Positions 18,012 to 27,074 of a stretch of 64,000 nucleotides of DNA are shown piece after piece (the first letter of the stretch is position 1; each line of letters starts with the position of its first letter). The notes below the pieces were generated by a model. The model was not told where the DNA came from. It did not search any database and was given only the letters and a program-made list of their open reading frames with translations. A program made the translations under genes and the position numbers. Source of the DNA: Litchfieldia salsa (GTDB taxonomy: Bacteria; Bacillota; Bacilli; Bacillales; Bacillaceae_L); assembly GCF_900104555.1 (NCBI RefSeq), contig NZ_FNJU01000009.1, forward strand, positions 1 through 64,000, given 5' to 3'.

Positions 18012-18108
18012 CCAAGTCCCTCCTGATACCATCATATAACCGATTGTATTCATTTTGACCAACAACTCAGAACAATCAGTGTGAGATTATATTTACAAAA
18101 TTGTACTC

Positions 18109-18129
18109 GGGGACGGTTCTCGTGTCTCA
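18109..18129 (+). repeat. Dispersed REP-like repeat, forward copy
   Basis: A full 21-bp forward core in the 18012-18641 gap. It is the first copy after a repeat-free stretch that began near 1.45 kb. Confidence 0.85.
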
Positions 18130-18235
18130 TTTTCTATTGAACGCCCTCAGGATTAGAGGTTCTACTATTACCTCTTTGTTTCTTTCAAGGGTATCTACAA
18201 AGAATTTAGGTTTCCATCGTTATTCAAAAAGAAAG

Positions 18236-18269
18236 GGTGCTCAAAAGTTATACTTTTGGAACACCCTCT
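18236..18269. terminator. Hairpin, terminator-like
   Basis: AGGGTGcTCAAAAG faces CTTTTGgaACACCCT with a short loop; it forms a strong stem with one mismatch. There is no convincing T-run, so it may be a repeat element rather than a terminator. Confidence 0.45.
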
Positions 18270-18521
18270 AAGGCTTGGAACGTTCATTCTGTATCCTGAT
18301 TTGTATTAGAATAGAGAATGAGCTTCTATTAAGTTCGAAATGGTAAAGACGGACTGTAAAAAATTCTTTTTTTATAGATTTACAATTTATTCAAAAATAT
18401 GTAAAGTATCACCTATACGAATTCCACGTGGGATTAATCTATCACAAAGGCTATAAACAAAAGAGGTATAATCCGAAAAATAAATTGTTTCATAACTTTG
18501 AATTCATTTTCTTCACCCTGA

Positions 18522-18626
18522 AGTTTGAAAGCGTTTAATTTTACAGATACTTACCGTTTTATTCATGGTCGAGGCGGTAGTAATTTTAATCAAACATGGA
18601 CACATACTCTTTACAATGTTAATTAA
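18522..18626 (+). pseudogene. Possible C-terminal coding remnant
   Basis: A 34-codon frame without a start codon, ending in TAA, encodes a plausible secreted-protein tail including FIHGRGGSNFNQTWTH. The frame opens right after a TGA, and no usable start is visible. It ends 15 nt before the next gene's start. It may be the decayed end of a gene cotranscribed with the downstream membrane protein, or chance. The function is unknown. Confidence 0.2.
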
Positions 18627-18641
18627 GAAGGCGGAACAAAT

Positions 18642-19418
18642 ATGAAAATGAGTGCAATTACATTTATATTGTTTCTTATGTTGACATTCGTTTTGATCGT
18701 CCCTGTTTCTGCAAAAAACTCGACGAATGTTCCTGATGATGTTCAACAATTTGCTCAAGCTAGTGGTATTGAGCTCTTTAAAACATCTGCTTCTTCTGAT
18801 CCTGAAGGGTTTGGATTCTCAAGTATTGATGAGCTTAATCAGATTGAGCTCGGAGACGGATTCCCAGTCTACTATGTGGACTATATGAAGCTGAAAAAAG
18901 ATAAATCAATTAAAGAATTAAAAAACATGTTAAAGCCTACTGAAAATTGGAGGTTTTTTGTTACTACCAACGGACAACCAAAATCCTTTATCACCGTTGG
19001 TTATGAAAATAGTAATCTAACTGTGGTTGAGTATGGGGGTAAATCATCCGGACTTGGGGAAGCATACGAACAAGTAAAAAGGGAAAACCCAAGCGACATT
19101 ACTTTAGTAGAAGATAGTGGCAATAAATATTTTGTAATTAATAAAGATAAGCAGTTATACGTGGTATCGGATGTATCTGAATTTAATTCAAATGAGCCAA
19201 ACTATGATCTTGTACCTTCTGAAAAATTAGTGGAGAAAATAAAAAAGGCACCTATTTTAAGTGACTCCTACGTTGACGATGGTACAATTGGGGGCAGTGG
19301 CACAGAACACTTATCAGAATCACCATCTCTAGTTCAACCCCTATTAATAAGTTTGGCTACTGCTATTGCAGGTACAGTCCTTTTTATTACAGTGCGAAAG
19401 CGTATAAGTAAACCTTAA
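18642..19418 (+). CDS. Secreted, C-terminally anchored protein of unknown function
   Basis: A 258-residue protein with a cleavable signal (1-24, ending PVSA), an extracytoplasmic domain of about 200 residues, and a C-terminal hydrophobic helix (about 231-250) followed by RKRISKP. This is an ecto-domain tethered to the membrane outer face. No motif or family is recognised; the domain is rich in Lys, Asp and Ser. AAGGCGG precedes the ATG by 7 nt. A clear terminator follows. Confidence 0.75.
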   Translation: MKMSAITFILFLMLTFVLIVPVSAKNSTNVPDDVQQFAQASGIELFKTSASSDPEGFGFSSIDELNQIELGDGFPVYYVDYMKLKKDKSIKELKNMLKPTENWRFFVTTNGQPKSFITVGYENSNLTVVEYGGKSSGLGEAYEQVKRENPSDITLVEDSGNKYFVINKDKQLYVVSDVSEFNSNEPNYDLVPSEKLVEKIKKAPILSDSYVDDGTIGGSGTEHLSESPSLVQPLLISLATAIAGTVLFITVRKRISKP

Positions 19419-19481
19419 TAGAAGCTATGTTGTGAATATACAAACCGATATGACAAGATTTTGTTAAGTTGTAATGGTTGC

Positions 19482-19522
19482 AACTCATCATTGAAAAGAT
19501 TTGACCTTTTTAATGATGAGTT
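19482..19522 (+). terminator. Terminator hairpin
   Basis: An 11-bp stem AACTCATCATT/AATGATGAGTT with an AT-rich loop and a short T-run follows the plus-strand gene and faces the convergent hydrolase gene. Confidence 0.75.
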
Positions 19523-19556
19523 GTTTCTATGGACATTTCTTTATCCAAATATTTTA

Positions 19557-20390
19557 CTACTTTGAAAGTTGAACTTCCAACCAATCTATCAAATCATGAT
19601 AAAATTGTTCACGCCCAACTTCATCAAATGGACGGTGCCGCATTTCATCATATTCCTTCATTACCTTTTCCTTAGAACCTATGAAGTGAAAGAAGTCACG
19701 TAATTTTTCAGGAGGAGTGATTTCATCCTTTAAGCCAAACTGCAATAATAACGGCAAAGTTATTTTATCTGCATTGGTCTCTAGGTTTGATACGGTCTGT
19801 AATAGCCCTTGTCCTAATCCAGGTGTGACCGTATTGTGGCGTAATCCATCTGAATTCAATCTCTTAATCATCTTAGGATCTTTCGTTAATAAACTTTGGT
19901 TACTAGCACTAGTTATTGTGTAATCAGGCTTTATTTTACTCAGAATTGGAATCAGTAATTTCTCTATCGGTTTTATTTTATAAGAAATGGCTGGAGCTAT
20001 CGCGACAAGCCCTCTAATACCTGTTCCATGAACTAAACAATATTCAAGGCTAATGACCCCACCAAGGCTATGTCCTATTAAGAAAAGTGGGAGATTGGCT
20101 GACTCTGATTCGACCATTTGTCGGAATGTATGTAAATCTCCTCGGTATTCATCCCATTTTTTGATGAACCCTCTTGTACCCACACTTTGTCCATGACCAC
20201 GCAAGTCAAAAGCATAGACAATATATTGATGTTCAGTCAGTTTGTCGAGTAGATTTTGCAACCCTCCACTATGATCTCCATGACCATGAACAACGATGAC
20301 TACACCCTTAGGCTTTGACATCGGTTGGATCATCCGATAATAGAGCTTAGCCTCACCAACCCCATAAAAAGTCCCTTCCTTTACATTCAA
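19557..20390 (-). CDS. Alpha/beta hydrolase (monoacylglycerol lipase/lysophospholipase type)
   Basis: A 277-residue Hydrolase_4 family serine hydrolase. It shows HGHGDHSGG (oxyanion loop), RGHGQSVGTRG, nucleophile elbow GHSLGG (S108), LQFGLKDEITPPE (acid) and MRHRPFDEVG (His). The start is a TTG at 20388-20390, because AAAGGAGAG lies 6 nt before it; the longer frame would translate the ribosome binding site itself. It probably acts on monoacylglycerols or lysophospholipids in the cytoplasm. Confidence 0.85.
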   Translation of the reverse strand: MNVKEGTFYGVGEAKLYYRMIQPMSKPKGVVIVVHGHGDHSGGLQNLLDKLTEHQYIVYAFDLRGHGQSVGTRGFIKKWDEYRGDLHTFRQMVESESANLPLFLIGHSLGGVISLEYCLVHGTGIRGLVAIAPAISYKIKPIEKLLIPILSKIKPDYTITSASNQSLLTKDPKMIKRLNSDGLRHNTVTPGLGQGLLQTVSNLETNADKITLPLLLQFGLKDEITPPEKLRDFFHFIGSKEKVMKEYDEMRHRPFDEVGREQFYHDLIDWLEVQLSK

Positions 20391-20473
20391 ATCGATCTCT
20401 CCTTTAAACAATATCTATTCACTATTCTATATGAACTGGATGAGAAAAAATAGATGGGGCGCGGGTGGGGCAC

Positions 20474-20584
20474 GGGGACGGTTCTCGTGTCTCAATTATT
20501 TATATCCAAACCCGAAATGGTAGATCAGAACCGTCCACGTGTAACAAATTACGAAATGATGCACGAGAACCGTCCACGTGCACC
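20474..20584. repeat. Dispersed REP-like repeat, one forward and two reverse copies
   Basis: Forward 20474-20494; reverse about 20523-20546 and 20558-20584. Both reverse copies carry CCGTCCAC instead of CCGTCCCC. Confidence 0.82.
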
Positions 20585-20613
20585 AAAAACGCTAAGGGAT
20601 TTTCCTTAGCGTT
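20584..20613 (-). terminator. Terminator for DoxX gene
   Basis: A perfect 10-bp stem AACGCTAAGG/CCTTAGCGTT with a T-run on the minus strand. A second stem, CCTCATC/GATGAGG (20652-20674), lies closer to the stop. Confidence 0.7.
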
Positions 20614-20696
20614 GCAATTACTATTTATATTTATCTCTCAAAAAGCCCTCTCCTCATCACCAAGTGCGATGAGGGTTTGTGAGGTAAAATGAGAGG

Positions 20697-21218
20697 TCAA
20701 GCAACATGTTTGGTTGTGTCTTTAATTAAGTCTAGTTTCATTACATTTCTTAAATATGGTAGCACATAATAGTCTGCTCCGAATTTCCCTGCATTTGCAC
20801 CAGCTGCTAAGATAATGACGCCTAGTAGGACCATCCAAGGGTTTGTGCTTACTGTTCCAGCAAACATGAACATGAAGTTCATCATGAGTCCAAAGAACAT
20901 CGCTGCAGTCGTTAAGCAGCCTAACAGCAAGCCTACACCTACTAAGAATTCTCCCCAAGGGATTAAGAAGTTTATGAGTCCTACGTTTGGTAATGCAATA
21001 CCTTCAATAAATGCGTTGTATGTTGGGTAGAGCGCTGCTCCTGTTGCTTTATCAGCGACTGGATTTGCAAGTGCGCCATTTAAATACCCGGCTGCATCAA
21101 ATCCTCCACCTGTAATTTTACCCCATCCACCAGTCATCCAAGTCCATCCTAGATACAATCTAATCACTGTTAAAATGCCTGCTGCAATCTTATTTTCTCT
21201 TAAAAATGTGTTAATCAT
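20697..21218 (-). CDS. DoxX family membrane protein
   Basis: A 173-residue protein with four predicted helices and DoxX-family features (ILTVIRLYLGWTWMTGGWGKITGG, LIPWGEFLVGVGLLLGCLT). DoxX relatives are linked to thiosulfate:quinone reduction in archaea and to redox stress in actinobacteria; the role in Bacillus is not settled. GGAGAGGG precedes the ATG. The gene is monocistronic. Confidence 0.85.
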   Translation of the reverse strand: MINTFLRENKIAAGILTVIRLYLGWTWMTGGWGKITGGGFDAAGYLNGALANPVADKATGAALYPTYNAFIEGIALPNVGLINFLIPWGEFLVGVGLLLGCLTTAAMFFGLMMNFMFMFAGTVSTNPWMVLLGVIILAAGANAGKFGADYYVLPYLRNVMKLDLIKDTTKHVA

Positions 21219-21437
21219 CTTGAACCCTCTCCTTATATAATTTTTTATTTATCTCTATGTCTGTATCTTACAACCTTGTGAATGTTTTCACAATAGTTGT
21301 GTGAATAACTTCACAAATTATTCAAGAAGTTGTGAAGTTTTTATTACAGTCATGGTGGTTATGTAGTAAATGAGGGGTTTCGCCTTATTTATAGGATGTT
21401 GCGTGGGTTTCTTTCTTGACTCATAGCGACAAAAATA

Positions 21438-21468
21438 GCCGAGTAAAGTCAACTAGACTTCACTCGGC
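21438..21468 (-). terminator. Terminator for M28 aminopeptidase gene
   Basis: GCCGAGT(aa)AGTC pairs with GACTTCACTCGGC (12 bp, one mismatch), followed by TATTTTTG on the minus strand. Confidence 0.8.
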
Positions 21469-21494
21469 ATGAGGTTTATTTTAATGAAATAAGA

Positions 21495-22478
21495 TTATTT
21501 AGAGGTATTTGTCTTGTTCATGAATTTCAATAAATCTGTAAGTAGTGTACTAAACGTACTCAAATGTTCTTGGATTCTACCAGGATATTCTGTTTCGATA
21601 AACTCAAGAGTATCATTTGACGTATGCCATACACCACCATGCTCAACTGTTTGATCATATCCATCTAATGCTCCGATTTCCCAGTTTGTAGCTTCTAGAT
21701 ATCCATATGGAATTCCAAGGGTTTTAAATGGTGCATGATCACTCCAGTCTCCTGTTGTTCCTTTAGGATAACTAGGGTTTAATCCTGGGTTTGTTTCGAC
21801 ATCTAAGTTCTTTTTCTCTGCGATGTTTAATGCTTGATCTCTAATAAATCCTTCTTCACCAAGGCCACCGTATACATACATTTGGTCGCCAACTGCTAAG
21901 CTATCCAAATTGATCATGCCTACTGTGTTTTCTATTTCCTCTGAGGACATGTTAGCTGCATAAAACTTTGATCCTTGTAGCCCAACTTCTTCTGCTCCAA
22001 AAGCAATAAATACAATTGAATAAGGAGTATTGATCTTCTTTAACACCTCGGCTACCTCTAGCATTACACCAACTCCTGATGCATTATCATCGACACCTTT
22101 ACCAACAGAAACTGAGTCATAATGTGCACCCACAATGATTTGCTTGCTAGATTTCCCTGGCTTATACGCGATGATATTTGAAGAATGGTGTATTCCGCCT
22201 CTTCTGGTATAAGAAAATGGCTGTACTTCTGTTTCTAAACCCATTCTTTCAAATTGATCTTCTATATAGTTTGCTGCCAATGTTTCATTTTCAGTTGATG
22301 CGATTCTTGATCCAATCACATTTGCCAAATAATTCATATGTTCATATGCCATTTTACCGCTTTTATGTACAAGTGATGGCTTGTAAGATACTGGAGCTGA
22401 CTGTGCTGAAGCAGCAGCAACGCTTGAGAATACTAGCATAATGGTTGCAATCATCAATATTGATAATTTCTTTTTCAT
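21495..22478 (-). CDS. Secreted M28 family zinc aminopeptidase
   Basis: A 327-residue exported peptidase with a signal peptide at 1-26. The dizinc site is complete: GAHYDSV (H119, D121), GVDDNASG (bridging D130/D131), FGAEEVGLQG (E163/E164), INLDSL and GDWSDHAPF. It should remove N-terminal residues from extracellular peptides. It lacks the protease-associated insert found in longer relatives. Ribosome binding site GGAGGA. It may work with the M14 carboxypeptidase encoded divergently and with the oligopeptide importer at 51-57 kb. Confidence 0.9.
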   Translation of the reverse strand: MKKKLSILMIATIMLVFSSVAAASAQSAPVSYKPSLVHKSGKMAYEHMNYLANVIGSRIASTENETLAANYIEDQFERMGLETEVQPFSYTRRGGIHHSSNIIAYKPGKSSKQIIVGAHYDSVSVGKGVDDNASGVGVMLEVAEVLKKINTPYSIVFIAFGAEEVGLQGSKFYAANMSSEEIENTVGMINLDSLAVGDQMYVYGGLGEEGFIRDQALNIAEKKNLDVETNPGLNPSYPKGTTGDWSDHAPFKTLGIPYGYLEATNWEIGALDGYDQTVEHGGVWHTSNDTLEFIETEYPGRIQEHLSTFSTLLTDLLKFMNKTNTSK

Positions 22479-23027
22479 AAATAGAGTTCCTCCTCGATTT
22501 AAGATTGTCTGTAAAACCCATAATCCTCATATTCTATTAGGTTACCTAATAGGTTAATAGAATTGTTAAATGTTGTAAAGAAATCTACCTAATAAGTTTT
22601 CGACATAGGTTGCAAGTGGACGGTTCTCATGTCTCATTTCAAATTAATATAATTTCTGATATTCTGCTTTAGATTTTTCATTACCGTCTTTCTGACTACC
22701 TTACCCTTTTATTTTAGGAGTTTAGAACCTGTTAAAAAAGCTGACAAAGGGTTGTTAATTCAACTTTGTAGTATGCTGTGAAAATGATTACGTAAATGCT
22801 TATGTATCATGTCCTCCACCTCACTTTTTTGAAAAATCAGCTTAGTAGCGGTCTAGCAAAACGGAAGGTCAAATGGTAGATTTTAATCGACATTACAAGC
22901 CTTATTTCTACATTAATTTTACTAAAAGTTACTCAATATCTAGCAAATATTCTCAAATTCGACATAGTGGGTAGGTTCAGTTTCATAAGAATAATTAGTA
23001 ACTCGAAATAATAAGCCATATAACCTA
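22479..23027. other. Gene-free divergent intergenic region
   Basis: An AT-rich spacer of about 550 bp between two divergent peptidase genes. Apart from one dispersed repeat (22616-22636) and the promoter at its right end, no ORF, hairpin or regulatory motif was recognised. Confidence 0.5.
22616..22636 (+). repeat. Dispersed REP-like repeat, forward copy
   Basis: A forward core with GTGGACGG instead of GGGGACGG at the left end. Confidence 0.8.
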
Positions 23028-23056
23028 TTAACTTCCTTCTTTTATAAACTTATACT
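23028..23056 (+). promoter_or_regulatory. Putative sigma-A promoter of M14 peptidase gene
   Basis: TTAACT, a 17-bp spacer, then TATACT, about 50 bp before the start codon. Confidence 0.5.
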
Positions 23057-23106
23057 AGTTTTGTGCAGAAAATTCAAACTAGTCAAACTATTAAAGGAGG
23101 AATATG

Positions 23107-24159
23107 ATGAAAAAGAAAATGTTATCCATATCATTATCAGGAATGTTAGCATTTGGGGCATTAACTACTATTTCCGTACCTGTGGGAGCTGTGGGAAATG
23201 GACCAAATTATGGTGGAAATGAATCCATTCAAACGTCCATTCTTTATACATATGAGGAGATGGTTGATTATCTCAAAACTCAAGAGGCAAAACAAGAGGC
23301 CATGAAACTTGAAGTCATCGGTCAAACCGTTAAAGGTAGAGACATTTTTATGGCAAAGTATATTTCTAATCCTGATAATCCAACGATCTTATTTTTAACA
23401 CAACAACATGGTAATGAGCAATTAACGACCGAGGGTGCCCTTGAATTTGTGAAGCACTTAGGGACAAATAAGACGAAAGGTGTTTTGGATCATGTCAACA
23501 TTCTCATCATTCCTATGCTTAATTCAGATGGAGCTATGGGTGATGTGAACTTTTCACTTGATGAGTATGTAGCAGATGGTGGGCGTCATTTAACAAGATA
23601 CAATGCAAATGAAATTGATTTAAATCGAGAGCATAATAAAGAGACAACAGCCATGCAACCAGAAGCAAGAGCTCTTCATGAACAAGTACTTATGAAATAT
23701 GATATTGATTATCTGATTGATTTACATCATCAAGGTACTCGCAGTGGGATTAATGGTGAGTTGGTTTCAGGTTCAATGCTTTATCCAACCAATGATAAAG
23801 TGGACCCCGAAGTTGTTGAGAAGTCTAAGAAACTCGGTGCAATTGTATATAATGCCGTTGATTCGACTGGTTGGGGACTTATTGGCAAATATAGAGGCGG
23901 TAGTGGCGAGAACATCGGTCGCAATGGTATAGCTGTTCGTTATGATATCTCCACTCTTCTCTTTGAAATGCGTGGTATGTCAGACCACTATTATGATTCC
24001 TATGTGCTCGGTCAAAAGAGTAATGGTTATCTAATTAAGCAAACCATTTTGACTCTTGATTCAACTGTAAAAGCTATTGCTGATGGTTCAATCGATACTG
24101 TAGATACAAGCTTCTGGGACACACTTCCTTTTCAGTCTAATATACCTGGTGAAGAATAA
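23107..24159 (+). CDS. Secreted M14 zinc carboxypeptidase
   Basis: A 350-residue exported peptidase with a signal peptide (ending VGAVG near residue 30). Visible site residues are QQHGNEQ (zinc ligands His and Glu), MLNSDG, DLNREHN, LIDLHHQG (third zinc ligand) and LLFEMRG (catalytic Glu), in the order expected for carboxypeptidase A/T-like enzymes. Two adjacent ATGs exist; the second (23107) stands 6 nt from AGGAGG and is preferred over 23104 (3 nt). It is divergent from the M28 aminopeptidase. Confidence 0.9.
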   Translation: MKKKMLSISLSGMLAFGALTTISVPVGAVGNGPNYGGNESIQTSILYTYEEMVDYLKTQEAKQEAMKLEVIGQTVKGRDIFMAKYISNPDNPTILFLTQQHGNEQLTTEGALEFVKHLGTNKTKGVLDHVNILIIPMLNSDGAMGDVNFSLDEYVADGGRHLTRYNANEIDLNREHNKETTAMQPEARALHEQVLMKYDIDYLIDLHHQGTRSGINGELVSGSMLYPTNDKVDPEVVEKSKKLGAIVYNAVDSTGWGLIGKYRGGSGENIGRNGIAVRYDISTLLFEMRGMSDHYYDSYVLGQKSNGYLIKQTILTLDSTVKAIADGSIDTVDTSFWDTLPFQSNIPGEE

Positions 24160-24163
24160 GAAA

Positions 24164-24206
24164 AAAGGTGGGGCGGTTTTGTCTTTAGACAAGATTGGCC
24201 TCTTTT
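24164..24206 (+). terminator. Probable terminator
   Basis: An imperfect stem around TTTGTCTttAGACAA is flanked by AAAAAGGTGGGGC and GGCCTCTTTTT, directly after the M14 gene. Confidence 0.5.
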
Positions 24207-24241
24207 TGGTTGGAATAATGCCCCCCTCTCTCTCGTGTTAG

Positions 24242-24270
24242 TGAGACATGAGAACCGTCCCCGTGCACCA
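24242..24270 (-). repeat. Dispersed REP-like repeat, reverse copy
   Basis: TGAGACATGAGAACCGTCCC extended by CGTGCACCA; its GC-rich end points at the downstream DUF2207 gene. Confidence 0.88.
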
Positions 24271-24323
24271 ATTTGAATCTTTTTACTGTTTTTTCCGTAT
24301 ATAGATGAAAGGTGGTGTTTACG

Positions 24324-26054
24324 GTGAAGAGAAAATCATTTATAAGTGTTGTTTCCCTTTGTTTTTTAGCTCTATTTTTTCTCCTACCTAGTGAAGGGTT
24401 TGCAGTTGATTTTGCGATTACGGATGTGAAAATTGAGGCAGAATTACAGGGAAATGGGAATGTACTTGTTAAGGAGACTCATACCTACGAATTTGATGGA
24501 GAGTTTAATGGAATTACTAGAGAGGTTATTCCAAAAGAGGGTACTTCCATACAGAATTTCCATGCAGAGGAAAATGGGAAAAGTCTTAAAATAGAACAGG
24601 AGGACCAATTGTTCAAGGTTCATCGTAAGGGATCTGATGAAACCATTACTGTTGAACTCGAGTATTTGATTGGAAATGGTGTTGATATCTATCAGGATGT
24701 GGCGGATTTTTATTGGCCGTTCTTTGATGATCGTAATGAATCTACGTATGAACAATTACAAATAATCGTCCATCCTCCTAAGGAAACAGAAGACGTCATT
24801 GCCTTCGGGTATGATGAGGCATTTGAGACGGAACAAATTCTACAGGATGGCTCTGTTCTTTTCAATCTGGGTGAAGTTCCGTATGAGGAGAATGGTGATA
24901 TCAGAGTAGCCTATGATGTTTCATTATTTCCATCTGCATCATTAACTTCGGAAAAACCAATGAAAGAGAAGATCATTCAAGCAAAACAAGATTTACTTGA
25001 AGAGGCTGCTTTGAAAATGAAACGACAAGAACAGCTTACTACCTTTGGTGGATCTGCTATTCTTATTTTTGCCCTTATTTTATTCATACTGATTCTAAGC
25101 ACTTCAAGGGCTGCTCGAAATAGAAAGAGGAATGTTGAACAGGAGTATGATGGAACCTTTTTTGTTCCGAAACAAATAATGAGTCTGCCTGCAACGATTT
25201 CTTATACAAACGGAAATGTATTGCCTGCTGAAGCAATGGCAGCTGCCCTACTTGATTTAGTTCGCAGAGGCATCGTGAAAAAAACTGCGGATAACGGATT
25301 TAGACTTGTCCAACGTGAAACCGAGCTTAGACGGCATGAGCAAATTTTAATCGAGTTATTGTTTGATAAAATTGGGAAGAATGGCATCTTTAGCTTTGAT
25401 GATTTAACTTCGTATACAAAAAACAAGGTAAATCATAGTCATTACCAAACTTTCAAAGCGAACTGGAATGAAGCTGTAAGAAATGAAGTAAGTCAGTATG
25501 AATTATACGAAGATAAAACAAAATATCGAACGACTGTAGGGATTTCAAGCTTACTGTTGCTTCCCCTTCTGGTTCTATTTCCAATGTACGATTTATTCGG
25601 CTGGATGTTCATTACGATTCTATTACTAGTATCTGTTCTAATTTATGCGATTTCCTATCATCCAAAAACATTTGATGGTCTCAGACTTTCCCATGAATGG
25701 CAGTTATTTAAAAGGAACTTTAGGGATCTCTCTGATACTAGCTGGGGTGTATTAACAGAGGATGAGCGAATGCGAGCCTATCTCTATGGATTAGGTATGA
25801 ATGAGAAGAATTTAAGAGAAAAAAACAGAGAACTTGTGGAATCCTTTGAACCATCCCGTATGAGTCACTCTCATGTAGCTGGAATTTATGCACCTACTGA
25901 TATGACGACAATTGCCTATTTTGGACCAATTGCATCATCTAATTTTCACACAGCCAACCAAACCTCAGAAAGCACAACCAACTCAAGCTCTTCTGTTGGT
26001 GGTGGTGGTGGTGGTGGAGTAGGCGGCGGTGGTGGTGGATCCGGGGCATTTTAG
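24324..26054 (+). CDS. DUF2207 membrane protein with glycine-rich tail
   Basis: A 576-residue protein. It has a signal peptide (to about 30), an extracytoplasmic DUF2207 domain (about 30-215), a TM at about 240-262, a cytoplasmic domain, two further TMs (about 405-455) and a final glycine-rich tail ending GSGAF. This layout is typical of YciQ/DUF2207 proteins, whose function is unknown. The start is GTG 24324 with AGGTGG 8 nt upstream; an upstream in-frame GTG at 24312 would overlap that site. Confidence 0.85.
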   Translation: MKRKSFISVVSLCFLALFFLLPSEGFAVDFAITDVKIEAELQGNGNVLVKETHTYEFDGEFNGITREVIPKEGTSIQNFHAEENGKSLKIEQEDQLFKVHRKGSDETITVELEYLIGNGVDIYQDVADFYWPFFDDRNESTYEQLQIIVHPPKETEDVIAFGYDEAFETEQILQDGSVLFNLGEVPYEENGDIRVAYDVSLFPSASLTSEKPMKEKIIQAKQDLLEEAALKMKRQEQLTTFGGSAILIFALILFILILSTSRAARNRKRNVEQEYDGTFFVPKQIMSLPATISYTNGNVLPAEAMAAALLDLVRRGIVKKTADNGFRLVQRETELRRHEQILIELLFDKIGKNGIFSFDDLTSYTKNKVNHSHYQTFKANWNEAVRNEVSQYELYEDKTKYRTTVGISSLLLLPLLVLFPMYDLFGWMFITILLLVSVLIYAISYHPKTFDGLRLSHEWQLFKRNFRDLSDTSWGVLTEDERMRAYLYGLGMNEKNLREKNRELVESFEPSRMSHSHVAGIYAPTDMTTIAYFGPIASSNFHTANQTSESTTNSSSSVGGGGGGGVGGGGGGSGAF

Positions 26055-26081
26055 GGGTCTGAGGTTTGGGGCGTGGGGCGT

Positions 26082-26226
26082 GGGGACGGTTCTCGTGTCT
26101 CAATTTCAGGTGAAATTGTTAAGGCGTCGGCTGTTTCCGGGGCCCAACTGTGGTCCTCGGTTGCCATGTGTGGTGCCGGGACGGTTCTCGTGTCTCAATG
26201 ACACATGAGAACCGTCCCCCTGCACC
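26082..26226. repeat. Dispersed REP-like repeats abutting the RAYT gene
   Basis: Forward 26082-26102, forward 26178-26197, reverse 26199-26226. The last two are separated by one base, making a nearly perfect hairpin whose right end touches the stop codon of the transposase gene (26227). Confidence 0.9.
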
Positions 26227-27006
26227 TTATGCACGATAAATTAAATTAGGTGAAATACCTAGTATTCTTGCTGCTTGTCTAACGGATAAACCTCTTATTA
26301 CTTTTACTTGACGCAATACTAGATTTCGTTGTTCCCTTGGTAAACTCTTCACCTGTGCGATCGCGATTTCACCGAGTAATTCTTTAATATACGGTCTAGC
26401 TTCATCATCTGATAATCTTTTCTGCTGATTATCTTCATCTTCCAAACAATGATCATTATGAACTCTCTCATTAAAAACTTTAAAGCTCTCTAAAGCGATA
26501 GCTCGATCAGACGATATTTTTTCAAAAATAAAATTATAGTCAACTAGTTCATATGGAAAAATGGCTCTCCCATAATACTCAAGGCAGCTACTCCATTTCC
26601 ACTCATCCACCTTGGCAACCATCCCAGCTTTGACTGGGTTTTGATGAATATATCTAACCACTCTTAATAAAGACAAATTTGTCTCTACACTTTCACTTTT
26701 ATACCGATCTTGGAATAAATGCCCTGAGGTATTATACTTCCAGTGATAGTATTGAACAAATCTTACACCAATGCGTTTCATTGTAACTGATAACTCCTCA
26801 TTCCCTTCTTTTAACAGTAAATGAGCATGATTATTCATCAAGCAATATGCATAAATGGTTGTACTTGAGGAGTTTTTGCATTTGAGGATCGTTTCTAGAA
26901 ACCTCATACAATCTTCATCATCATGAAAAATCTCCTGTTTATTCGCTCCTCTCAATATTATATGGTACATCCCACTTATACTTTTCTTCCTAGCTTGACG
27001 GGGCAT
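26227..27006 (-). CDS. REP-associated tyrosine transposase (RAYT, Y1_Tnp domain)
   Basis: A 259-residue HUH-type single-strand nuclease of the IS200-like TnpA_REP family. It has the N-terminal motif MYHIILRGANKQEIF, the HUH motif in MNNHAHLLL (H60, H62), GHLFQDRYKS, and catalytic Y119 in VRYIHQNPVKAG. A C-terminal helix-turn-helix (VRQAARILGISPNLIYRA) ends at the stop. The start is ATG 27004-27006 with GGAAGTGA upstream; the TTG 15 nt earlier is less likely. In other bacteria RAYTs are single-copy domesticated enzymes that recognise and spread REP hairpins. Here dispersed-repeat copies abut its 3' end and a palindrome array lies upstream. All catalytic residues look intact. Confidence 0.92.
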   Translation of the reverse strand: MPRQARKKSISGMYHIILRGANKQEIFHDDEDCMRFLETILKCKNSSSTTIYAYCLMNNHAHLLLKEGNEELSVTMKRIGVRFVQYYHWKYNTSGHLFQDRYKSESVETNLSLLRVVRYIHQNPVKAGMVAKVDEWKWSSCLEYYGRAIFPYELVDYNFIFEKISSDRAIALESFKVFNERVHNDHCLEDEDNQQKRLSDDEARPYIKELLGEIAIAQVKSLPREQRNLVLRQVKVIRGLSVRQAARILGISPNLIYRA

Positions 27007-27074
27007 TTTTATCACTTCCAAAGTAAGATTTAATTTTCAAGGGGACTGGTTTACGGGTGAGGTTTCTTGTTAGG

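Noticed and set aside
18340-18537. Continuous ORF upstream of the 18642 gene
   Set aside because: An initial reading suggested a 65-codon frame, but recounting a run of seven T at 18367-18373 breaks it after 37 codons. Only the 34-codon tail (18522-18626) is kept, at low confidence.
22479-23027. Riboswitch or T-box leader in the divergent peptidase gap
   Set aside because: No conserved riboswitch boxes, T-box sequence or attenuator-type terminator could be recognised.
26227-27006. Complete insertion sequence of the IS200/IS605 type
   Set aside because: There is no tnpB, the protein has the longer C-terminal HTH of RAYTs, and no clear left-end/right-end hairpins delimit a single element; a domesticated RAYT fits better.
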